Origin: Paenibacillus sp. OK003 | GTDB lineage: Bacteria; Bacillota; Bacilli; Paenibacillales; Paenibacillaceae | NCBI RefSeq assembly: GCF_900109515.1 | Contig: NZ_FOBD01000002.1 | Location: 248,001 to 312,000, forward strand | DNA length: 64,000 nt | Direction of reading: 5' to 3' | Shown here: positions 28,019-35,332 of the stretch, in pieces | How positions within the stretch are numbered: the stretch's first letter is position 1 | Layout of the letters: every line of letters begins with the position of its first letter | Position numbers and translations under genes: made by a program | The notes under the pieces: generated by a model | Seen by the model: only the letters and a program-made list of their open reading frames with translations | Told to the model about the DNA's origin: nothing | The model's database searches: none

Positions 28019-29350
28019 ATGACCGTCATTTCAAAAGAACCCAATCCAGCATCCATCTCGTCCAGTGGCGCATCCAAAAGCCTATGGACCAACATCCGCT
28101 TCATGCGGATGTTTATTGCGTATTCGCTCGCAACCTTTGGGGATTGGTTTGACGCACTCGCCATCCAGATCATGGTCGCTTATCGTTGGGGTGCTGATCC
28201 GCTGATCATTGCCCTTATTCCGGTATGTATGGCTGTTCCGGGTATCGTACTTGGATCGGTGGCAGGTGCGCTGGCAGATCGTTTGCATAAGGTGAAAATC
28301 ATGATGATATGTGATGTGATCACCGTTATATTAACGATTGCCATTCTGTTCGCGCCAAGTGCGGCATGGCTGCTGCCGCTTCTTGCTTTACGAGCGATGA
28401 TGGGGGTATTCCATGTTCCTGCGCAGCAGGCGCTCACGCGCCAGGTGGTAGCAGAGGAGCATTTGTTTCAAGCATCATCACTGAACGGTTTTGTCAACCA
28501 ATGCTCCAAAGTAGCGGGACCGCTGCTGGGTGCAGTCATTGTGGCCGTATTTTCACCGCAAATCTGTATTCTAATCAATGCTTGTACACGTTTGTTGTCG
28601 GGAGCTGTGTTATGGCCTTTACGTCGTCTAACTGAGGAATCAGGATCATCTGCATCGGGCGAAAGTCCTTTGGAAACGGGGGAGACCGCAGAATCCCTGT
28701 TCACTCAATGGAAGAAGGGCTGGCGTTTTATCCAGAGCAGCCGCACTCTTCTGAGTACGATTCTGTTTGGTTGCTTTGGATTAATGGCCATTCTCATGAT
28801 CGATTACCAGTTTACGACGCTATTTCGGGAGATCAAGCCGGGTAACGAAGCTCTGATTGGCTGGCTGGGATCATCCGCCGGGGCAGGTGCAGTTGTGATT
28901 ATTCTACTGTTGAATCGGCTTCCACGAATCGGGTATGGCTGGGGGCTGGGTGGTGGATATATGCTGATTGGTGCCGGAATCGCTGCGCTTGGCTGGGTCA
29001 GTTCCCAAACGTCCGAGTTCTGGATCATCATGTGGGGCTTATGCATCGGAGTGGGTAATGGCCTGTTTATGGTGACGTTGAATTACTTGCTGCAAAAAGA
29101 AACTCCTCCTGCCTATGTCGGCCGTGTATTCGGTATTCAAAACTCGCTTTCCAGCGTCGTGCTGGTCGTTGCTCCACTTGCTGGCGGTGCCTTGATTCGG
29201 AGCGTGGGACCGAGTCCCACATTTCAATATATCGGCATGGCGACACTGGCGATTGGCATGACAGGCATGCTGCTGCAACGAATCTTATGGGAGGGGAAAC
29301 AACCGCTTCCGGCAGAGTCGACTGGAGAACTTGGGCAGAAGTCAGTCTGA
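28019..29350 (+). CDS. MFS exporter (MFS_3/macrolide-efflux-like)
   Basis: 443 residues with about twelve hydrophobic segments in two sets, separated by a cytoplasmic linker (TEESGSSASGESPLETGETAESL). The opening FMRMFIAYSLATFGDWFDALAIQIMVAYRWGADPL and the loop GALADRLHKVKIMMICD are typical of the MFS_3/MefA-like group. GGGGAGGAAG precedes ATG 28019. Probably controlled by the preceding winged-helix protein. Substrate unknown. Confidence 0.86.
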   Translation: MTVISKEPNPASISSSGASKSLWTNIRFMRMFIAYSLATFGDWFDALAIQIMVAYRWGADPLIIALIPVCMAVPGIVLGSVAGALADRLHKVKIMMICDVITVILTIAILFAPSAAWLLPLLALRAMMGVFHVPAQQALTRQVVAEEHLFQASSLNGFVNQCSKVAGPLLGAVIVAVFSPQICILINACTRLLSGAVLWPLRRLTEESGSSASGESPLETGETAESLFTQWKKGWRFIQSSRTLLSTILFGCFGLMAILMIDYQFTTLFREIKPGNEALIGWLGSSAGAGAVVIILLLNRLPRIGYGWGLGGGYMLIGAGIAALGWVSSQTSEFWIIMWGLCIGVGNGLFMVTLNYLLQKETPPAYVGRVFGIQNSLSSVVLVVAPLAGGALIRSVGPSPTFQYIGMATLAIGMTGMLLQRILWEGKQPLPAESTGELGQKSV

Positions 29351-29397
29351 CAGCCATGATTACCATCGTTACGGTAAAAAGAATATAAACGATAAAC

Positions 29398-29426
29398 AGC
29401 CGCTACGGACTTATCCGTAAGCGGCT
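29398..29426. terminator. Hairpin between convergent genes
   Basis: AGCCGCTACGGA pairs with TCCGTAAGCGGCT. The T runs are weak on both sides, but it sits between the MFS gene (+) and the minus-strand structural pair, so it probably terminates one or both. Confidence 0.65.
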
Positions 29427-29450
29427 ATTCTGATCTAATAGGGCAGTACA

Positions 29451-30032
29451 TCATACTTCCCACCAGGAGAAATAAGAGGTGGAGGCCATCAGCCCCCCAA
29501 CAGTGAGGGAGCCACTAACCGATAGGTTAATGGACTGACCGGGAGGAACCACGTAGCGCCCTAGTTCATTGGATAAAAAAGGACCTACCTGCAAAGGCAT
29601 AGCCAATAAGGTTGTGCTACCCGTGGGAGCGGCAGCGGAGAATCGTACCGTTGCAATGCTGGTGTTACTGCTTGATAAATTATTGTTTAGCGGTGTGAGT
29701 GTGCTCGGTGATGTTAGCGTTCCATTTGCAGACAGAGCCATGCTACCGCTGAAGGAAGAAAGCAAGTTGAGCGCGACCGTTATTCCGCCGGAGAGCCTTG
29801 ATATATATACATTTTTACCACTTCCGGATGGGTTGGTCAGTTGTACAGTAGCGATAACGCTTCCTCCCAGCAACCCCAATGTGGTGGAGTTGGTTGAGCC
29901 TGCATTATACAGGTTTCCCGTGCTGCCGGCATTCGTCTCAGGCGGAGCGACAATACCGGGTGAGGTAAACGTATTCGTAATGGAAGTATAGACGGGGCTA
30001 TTCTGCGGGTTGAATACGTTATGATTCGGCAT
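29451..30032 (-). CDS. Unknown beta-rich protein, paralogue of 30066-30599
   Basis: 193 residues starting MPNHNVFNPQNSPVYT, rich in Ser, Thr, Gly, Asn and short hydrophobic strands, with no signal peptide or membrane segment. The N-terminus (FNPxNSPVYTxxTNTFxSPGI) and the C-terminus (VPPGQSINLSV ... YFSWWEV) are shared with the neighbouring gene upstream on the same strand, 33 bp away. I recognise no enzyme family. With the repeat protein and glycosyltransferases nearby, I infer a structural surface component. A GTG 9 bp upstream is an alternative start. Confidence 0.75.
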   Translation of the reverse strand: MPNHNVFNPQNSPVYTSITNTFTSPGIVAPPETNAGSTGNLYNAGSTNSTTLGLLGGSVIATVQLTNPSGSGKNVYISRLSGGITVALNLLSSFSGSMALSANGTLTSPSTLTPLNNNLSSSNTSIATVRFSAAAPTGSTTLLAMPLQVGPFLSNELGRYVVPPGQSINLSVSGSLTVGGLMASTSYFSWWEV

Positions 30033-30065
30033 TGTACACACACCGCCCTTTCTTCAATATACAAA

Positions 30066-30599
30066 TCAGAATTCCCACCAGGAAAGATTGATTGCTGCGG
30101 TTTGGGAACCCGTTCCCACGCTGATGGTTAATGTCTGACCAGGAGGGACGATGATCGAGCCGTTCAGGTTTAACCAATACATGCCGGCCGTAAGGGGGAT
30201 GCTGAGCAGACTTGTTGATGTGCCCGTTAATGTACTCGTATTTTGTCTCGTCGTCATTACACTTGCATTGGCATTACCTAGTAATGTGTTGACTGGAGCA
30301 GGTGTAGTGCCGCCCGTAATGGTACCACCGGAGTAAACAATAAGCGTTGCGGCTGCCGTTGCGCCTCCGCTGATCCGGGAGACGTAAAGTGTACGCCCGC
30401 TGCTCGTTGCATTCACTACCTGTAACAGGAGATTCAGTCCCGCACCCACGCTGACACTACCGGTTGTCAAAATAAAGGAACTGCCTGCTGCTGCCGCTCC
30501 TCCCTCTGGAGTGGACTCAATGCCAGGGGAGGAGAATGTATTGGTCAGTTGAGTATATACGGGACTATTGGCTGGGTTGAATATATTGGAATTGGTCAA
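30066..30599 (-). CDS. Unknown beta-rich protein, paralogue of 29451-30032
   Basis: 177 residues starting MTNSNIFNPANSPVYTQLTNTF and ending VPPGQTLTISVGTGSQTAAINLSWWEF. The same N-terminal and C-terminal blocks occur in the downstream gene, so the pair arose by duplication. No signal peptide is seen. It is the first gene of a two-gene minus-strand unit; a sigma-K-like promoter lies about 100 bp upstream (30701-30729). It is preceded by an AGGTGG-type ribosome site. Confidence 0.75.
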   Translation of the reverse strand: MTNSNIFNPANSPVYTQLTNTFSSPGIESTPEGGAAAAGSSFILTTGSVSVGAGLNLLLQVVNATSSGRTLYVSRISGGATAAATLIVYSGGTITGGTTPAPVNTLLGNANASVMTTRQNTSTLTGTSTSLLSIPLTAGMYWLNLNGSIIVPPGQTLTISVGTGSQTAAINLSWWEF

Positions 30600-30700
30600 C
30601 TAATCCACCTCCGATCTGCCTGAACGGGCCATACAAAGCCAATTTGGGAATGGCTCCTTCGATGAAAATTTGAAGTGAAACCGTGAAGAGGTTGTACTTG

Positions 30701-30729
30701 CAGTGTATGTAGGGAATAGGGGAAGGGTT
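30701..30729 (-). promoter_or_regulatory. Candidate sigma-K-type promoter (sporulation)
   Basis: On the minus strand AACC, 16 bases, then CATACACTG. This fits the sigma-K pattern mACm - 16 - CATAnnnTA with one mismatch at the last position. It is placed about 100 bp before the first of the two paralogous structural genes. Short consensus, so chance cannot be excluded. Confidence 0.35.
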
Positions 30730-30831
30730 TGGGATACAAAACAGTAAATCCTCAAATAACGGCGGACGCCGTGCCCGTATTTTATATGCGGGCATACGAT
30801 GCGGAAGCACATTTTTTAAGGGGAAATCGAT

Positions 30832-31329
30832 ATGAGTCGAACAGCGAAGCGTAGCAAGAAGAGAACGAACCAAACAACTAAATATGTCAGCCGCCGCCAA
30901 TCCCGTCGTTCCTGCCGCGCTAAATTGCTGAAACCTCCTTGTTCCCGGATGACTCGTCCCCGGTTCAAGCAGGGTAATTCCTCACGTACGACACTCCCTG
31001 GTGCTACTCACTGTTTTACAGAGCATACGTATATCGGAGCCGAGACAACCAGTAAGATGAACCCTCTCCCGGCACAAGATACCTCATCGCTCAGCATGTA
31101 CACATATGGCATTGTAAATCGGGGGAAACATCCGGCTCTTGTACAGATCCAGATCAGCCCTAATGCCAGAGACTATGCTGTGGACAGCCAGGAGGTGATC
31201 GCCGGAGGGCAGACCCAAGCGCTGGTGCCGCTGCGATTCCTGCGTTATACCCGGCTGGTGATCCAATCGATTGAACCGGACCAGCCGACCCGGCTTGATG
31301 TTTATTTTCAGGCGCAGCGTATGCCCTAA
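30832..31329 (+). CDS. Unknown protein: basic N-terminus plus C-terminal domain shared with repeat protein
   Basis: 165 residues. The first 60 are very rich in Arg, Lys and Ser with several Cys (RSCRAKLLKPPCSR). The last 80 (MYTYGIVNRGKHPALVQIQIS to RLDVYFQAQRMP) align by eye with the C-terminus of the next protein: VxNRG, ISxN, LVPxRFLxYTRL and DVxFxxQ are common. The domain resembles one I know as DUF6385, but that name is uncertain. ATG follows AAGGGG. It lies 45 bp before the repeat gene and is divergent from the minus-strand pair. Confidence 0.75.
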   Translation: MSRTAKRSKKRTNQTTKYVSRRQSRRSCRAKLLKPPCSRMTRPRFKQGNSSRTTLPGATHCFTEHTYIGAETTSKMNPLPAQDTSSLSMYTYGIVNRGKHPALVQIQISPNARDYAVDSQEVIAGGQTQALVPLRFLRYTRLVIQSIEPDQPTRLDVYFQAQRMP

Positions 31330-31374
31330 GAACGTGGAATACAACTGATTTGACCAGGGAGGAGGACGAGGCAT

Positions 31375-32880
31375 ATGCCTAACTTTACAACGTTTAACAC
31401 AAATCCGGATAATCTCAGAACCTTGATTTTTGGTCATGATAGTACAGGCACAGCTCAGCCAGTTCACACCGATACAAGCGGGAACTTACTTGGAATCATT
31501 TTGGATGGTACGATCAGCAATATAGGTCTTACTTCTGTTACCATTAATGCCGGAACCATCACGAATATTCTGAACGGAACGATTACCAGCGTCCTCGGAG
31601 CAACGATCACGGCGGGTACGATTACCAGCGTGCTTGGCGCAACGATCACAGCTGGAACATTGACGAACTTGCTAAATGGTACGATCACCAGTGTTTTGGG
31701 AGCCACAATTACTGCCGGAACAATCACAAGTGTGCTCGGGGCAACGGTGACAGCGGGCACATTAACGAACCTGCTCAATGGTACGATTACCAGCGTGCTT
31801 GGCGCAACGATCACCTCAGGAACGCTGACGAACTTGCTGAACGGTACAATTACGAGTGTATTGGGAGCGACGATCACAGCCGGAACGATCACCAGCGTGC
31901 TTGGAGCCACAGTGACCGCAGGGACGCTGACGAACTTGCTGAACGGTACCATCACGAGTGTACTTGGTGCTACGATCACAGCCGGAACGATCACCAGCGT
32001 GCTTGGAGCCACGGTGACCGCAGGGACGCTGACCAATCTGTTGAACGGTACCATCACGAGTGTACTTGGTGCTACGATCACAGCAGGAACGATCACCAGC
32101 GTGCTTGGAGCCACGGTGACCGCAGGGACGCTGACGAACTTGCTGAATGGTACCATCACAAGTGTACTTGGAGCGACAATCACAGCAGGAACGATCACCA
32201 GTGTCCTGGGAGCAACAATCACGGCGGGTACAATCAATAGCGTGCTTGGAGCGACGATTACCGCAGGAACGCTGACCAATCTGTTGAACGGTACCATCAC
32301 GAGTGTACTTGGTGCTACAATTACGGCAGGAACACTGACGAACTTGTTAAATGGTACCATCACAAGTGTACTCGGAGCTACCGTGACAGCGGGAACGTTA
32401 ACGAATTTGCTGAACGGTACGATTACCAGTGTACTTGGAGCAACCATTACAGCCGGGACGTTGACCAACCTGTTGAATGGTACGATTACCAGCGTATTGG
32501 GAGCCACGATTACAGCGGGTACACTCAGCAGCGTGACGTCGATCTCGCAAAAGAGCTTTCAGGAATCACAGCTTCTTAGCACGCCAACGGCAAACACGTT
32601 TACGCCGCTTCCGGCGGTCACGACGAGTGTATTTGGCACGTATTCTTTCTTTGTATATAACAGAGGGCCGGGGGCAAACCGGGTCGATGCCCGCGTGGAA
32701 ATCAGCGCCAACGGTACCAACTGGTACGATGATGTGGACACGGTGACCGGGATTTTGCCAGGCTCGGTGGATGTTTTAGTGCCACAGCGTTTTCTCAAAT
32801 ATACACGTCTTTCCTACCGTTCCAGTCTGCTCGGAGCACCCAGCACGATTGACGTGTTCTTCAATGGACAAGGCACATAA
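31375..32880 (+). CDS. Large repeat protein with shared C-terminal domain, putative surface fibre
   Basis: 501 residues. Residues 1-59 form a non-repeated lead (MPNFTTFNTNPDNLRTLIFG). Residues 60-381 are built from 13-residue units (GTITSVLGATITA) and 8-residue units (GTLTNLLN). Residues 382-501 hold the domain shared with the preceding protein. There is no signal peptide, transmembrane segment or charged residue in the repeat block. The short hydrophobic-Thr-Gly periodicity suggests a beta-solenoid or fibre. Thr/Ser richness gives many possible O-glycosylation sites, and three glycosyltransferase genes follow. GGGAGGAGG precedes ATG 31375. Function is inferred. Confidence 0.85.
   Translation: MPNFTTFNTNPDNLRTLIFGHDSTGTAQPVHTDTSGNLLGIILDGTISNIGLTSVTINAGTITNILNGTITSVLGATITAGTITSVLGATITAGTLTNLLNGTITSVLGATITAGTITSVLGATVTAGTLTNLLNGTITSVLGATITSGTLTNLLNGTITSVLGATITAGTITSVLGATVTAGTLTNLLNGTITSVLGATITAGTITSVLGATVTAGTLTNLLNGTITSVLGATITAGTITSVLGATVTAGTLTNLLNGTITSVLGATITAGTITSVLGATITAGTINSVLGATITAGTLTNLLNGTITSVLGATITAGTLTNLLNGTITSVLGATVTAGTLTNLLNGTITSVLGATITAGTLTNLLNGTITSVLGATITAGTLSSVTSISQKSFQESQLLSTPTANTFTPLPAVTTSVFGTYSFFVYNRGPGANRVDARVEISANGTNWYDDVDTVTGILPGSVDVLVPQRFLKYTRLSYRSSLLGAPSTIDVFFNGQGT
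31552..32517 (+). repeat. Coding tandem repeats (18 x 39 bp and 11 x 24 bp)
   Basis: The tract encodes 18 copies of the 13-residue unit and 11 copies of the 8-residue unit in an irregular order: pairs or triples of 13-mers in the first two thirds, then strict 8-13 alternation. Protein identity is very high, while third codon positions vary between copies in the outer parts; copies near 31860-32160 are almost identical at DNA level, pointing to recent duplication. Confidence 0.95.
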
Positions 32881-32900
32881 CCAGGTTTATCGTCATATAG

Positions 32901-32940
32901 GTACATGGAGTCCTTTAGTGGGCTTCATGTACTTTTTTTT
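32901..32940 (+). terminator. Terminator between repeat gene and glycosyltransferases
   Basis: GTACATGGAGTCC pairs with GGGCTTCATGTAC around TTTAGT and is followed by eight T. The next gene's ribosome site (GGAGGTGG) starts only 6 bases later and its ATG 20 bases later, so the glycosyltransferases depend on read-through or an undetected promoter. Confidence 0.9.
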
Positions 32941-32959
32941 GCATTGGAGGTGGCTGCAT

Positions 32960-35332
32960 ATGCAGAACAGGTTACTCGGAATTCATATGATTGTGCAAAA
33001 TGAAGAACATCATCTGGCCCGCTGTCTCGACAGCTTCAAGCCGATGGGCAGTGAATGCTTCATTACAGATACCGGGTCTACAGATCGTACACCGGAGATC
33101 GCCAGAAGTTATGGAGCAACGGTGCTTCATGCCCGTTGGGAAGATGATTTTGCACATGCCAGAAATATAAGTTTGCCTCTCTCGAGCACGGAATGGATTC
33201 TGTGTCTGGACGCGGATGAGTATGTCATACAGGGATTGGAAGAGCTTTTGGATTATCTACCGAAGGTCCATAAGAGCGTTTCGAGACTGCGGATTACGAT
33301 AGAGAACCGAATTGGCGAGGGAACGGGAGAGAGCGTCATCTTCCAACCTGTGCGTCTTTTTCGCGCCCATCAAGGATATCGGTATGAGGGGCGTATCCAT
33401 GAGCAATTGGTTCGTGGCGGTACAAGGAATTGTGGAGAACAAGAAGCCGATGATCAGGACATAAAGGACTCCTTTACCCGTGAAGAAGGCTGGATTGCTG
33501 AGCATGAACCCTTGGCTCCACTACGTTTGGTTCATGATGGTTATCTGCCGTCCACGATTGCTCAAGGACATAAACCCTTGCGTAATCTAAAGCTTTTGCA
33601 GCTGGAATTAGCTGATCGTCCGGGGCAACCTTTTCACCTCTATAATGTGGGGGTAACATACTGCCAGCTAGGGAATATCGAACAGGCAGCAGAAGCCTTT
33701 ACTGAATCCTTTCTTCATACACCTCTGCACGCCCCGTATCGCTCATCCCTGGTTCGGGACTACGCCAAGGTTCTTCTGGCAAGGGGGCGCTATGACGAGG
33801 CTCATGGGTTATTGGCGGTAGAAAGACAGCGTTATGCTGGGTATGCCGACCTGCATCTGCTATATGGAGAGATTTTGGAGCAACAGGGTCTGGAGGAGAG
33901 GGCCTACAAGTCCTATGCAAGAGCAACAGATTGCCGGGAGGGCTTTAATGGAGCTGATCTCAAGGACAATAACAAGGCAGAGATTCGAGGCGTACATCAG
34001 CAGGCAATTGAGCAAACAGATAAACCAGGAAGCGATGAATTATGTGAGGGCAAGTCCTCTGAAGATGTTTACAGAGAGCCAGCTCGAATGGAAAGATATT
34101 ACGTAACGGATATAGGTTGCGATAGCTACAAGGCCTATACAGCCATGGGAAGGCTTGCACAGAAAAGAGGCTTTCTGCAGGAGTCTGCTCATCTGTACAG
34201 CCTGGCTCTGGGGAGCGAGATCACGTATGCTCCTGCATGGACAGGGTTAGCCGATGTATTGCAGCAATCCGGCGAGACGGATGAAAGCATAACAGAGACA
34301 TTACTCGCACGCTGGAAAGAGTATTCAAAGAAAGAGCGCTCAAAGGAAGAGGATTCAGATCCGAGTGTAATAACATCCGAGGATGATCTGACGCATGTGG
34401 TTCATGCACTTGCTTCCAGCGGAGCGTATGGGCAGGCATTGAACTTGCTAGATGGAGATGACCGAAATACGCCTATAAAACATGAAGATTATCTGTATTG
34501 GATGTTATGTGCCAACAGGGTATCAGAAGCCTTGCAGTACGTGCAGAATCAGTGGAGTGAGGAGGGTATTGCGGGCATTAACTTCCAGCCTGAGCAACGA
34601 TTGGACTTGGCATTGACCTATTGGACAAATGAATTATCTGTATCCGAATTATTTGTGGCCGCAGCAGAACCTCAGGAGAGGGAAGGCTGGAGACTGGTGG
34701 ATGGCCTGCTGGATGCGGAAGAACAGATGCATGTTGAGGATGACAGAGAAGAGAAAACAGTTCATCAGGCGCTTCAGGCTGTAACGGAGCTGACTAAAAA
34801 CATATTGATTCGGGCAGTGCAGACGGGACAACTGGCGTTTGCCAGGAAGCTTTATGAGAAGATGGCTGCAATTAAACCTGAACACGAGGAGAATGATGTT
34901 CATAGCCGATGGCTGGCTGCGGTTCTTTATCGCCAGGGATACACCATGGCGGCCGCAGAGCTGCTGATTCAATCTATGTCACAAGGCGATCTGGATGCGG
35001 AAAGCCTTTTTTACCTTGGGGAAGCCGTGTATGCCAAAGGGCATTACGATCAGGCATTAATTCTTTTCCAGCAGGCATTGGAGAAGGATTCAGAACAACG
35101 GCAGGCGAGGGCTGGAGCTGCTGTCTGTTATATGTGGCTGGCGCTTGGGGTTATCAGACAGGAACGAACTCGTTCTCCTGCTGACAAGGTACTTATGGCA
35201 CAAAAAACTATTTTGGAGCAGCAACTACGCACCGCCGAGGGAATCCCTTGGCGCACGGTGTTCCGTGCGAGGGAGAGGAGGAACCAGCTTGGCGACCAAG
35301 CACATTTCATTATGCATGATCGTGAAGGATGA
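32960..35332 (+). CDS. Glycosyltransferase family 2 with TPR region (1 of 3)
   Basis: 790 residues. The N-terminal GT2 domain starts LLGIHMIVQNEEHHLARCLDSF, with DTGSTDRTPEIA and the nucleotide-sugar metal site CLDADEY; RIHEQL follows near residue 145. From about residue 215 the protein is TPR-like (HLYNVGVTYCQLGNIEQAAEAF). This layout matches SunS-like peptide/protein glycosyltransferases. ATG 32960 follows GGAGGTGG. It overlaps the next gene by 44 bp. The likely acceptors are the adjacent repeat or structural proteins, by context only. Confidence 0.88.
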   Translation: MQNRLLGIHMIVQNEEHHLARCLDSFKPMGSECFITDTGSTDRTPEIARSYGATVLHARWEDDFAHARNISLPLSSTEWILCLDADEYVIQGLEELLDYLPKVHKSVSRLRITIENRIGEGTGESVIFQPVRLFRAHQGYRYEGRIHEQLVRGGTRNCGEQEADDQDIKDSFTREEGWIAEHEPLAPLRLVHDGYLPSTIAQGHKPLRNLKLLQLELADRPGQPFHLYNVGVTYCQLGNIEQAAEAFTESFLHTPLHAPYRSSLVRDYAKVLLARGRYDEAHGLLAVERQRYAGYADLHLLYGEILEQQGLEERAYKSYARATDCREGFNGADLKDNNKAEIRGVHQQAIEQTDKPGSDELCEGKSSEDVYREPARMERYYVTDIGCDSYKAYTAMGRLAQKRGFLQESAHLYSLALGSEITYAPAWTGLADVLQQSGETDESITETLLARWKEYSKKERSKEEDSDPSVITSEDDLTHVVHALASSGAYGQALNLLDGDDRNTPIKHEDYLYWMLCANRVSEALQYVQNQWSEEGIAGINFQPEQRLDLALTYWTNELSVSELFVAAAEPQEREGWRLVDGLLDAEEQMHVEDDREEKTVHQALQAVTELTKNILIRAVQTGQLAFARKLYEKMAAIKPEHEENDVHSRWLAAVLYRQGYTMAAAELLIQSMSQGDLDAESLFYLGEAVYAKGHYDQALILFQQALEKDSEQRQARAGAAVCYMWLALGVIRQERTRSPADKVLMAQKTILEQQLRTAEGIPWRTVFRARERRNQLGDQAHFIMHDREG

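Noticed and set aside
30793..30801. Possible sigma-K -10 (CATACGATG) on the plus strand before 30832
   Set aside because: No acceptable -35 at 15-17 bp, and the last base pair is mismatched.
31464..32507. 347-residue open frame antisense to the repeat protein
   Set aside because: It consists of the complement of the repeat units, has no ribosome site, and the sense frame has a clear start, shared C-terminal domain and good ribosome site.
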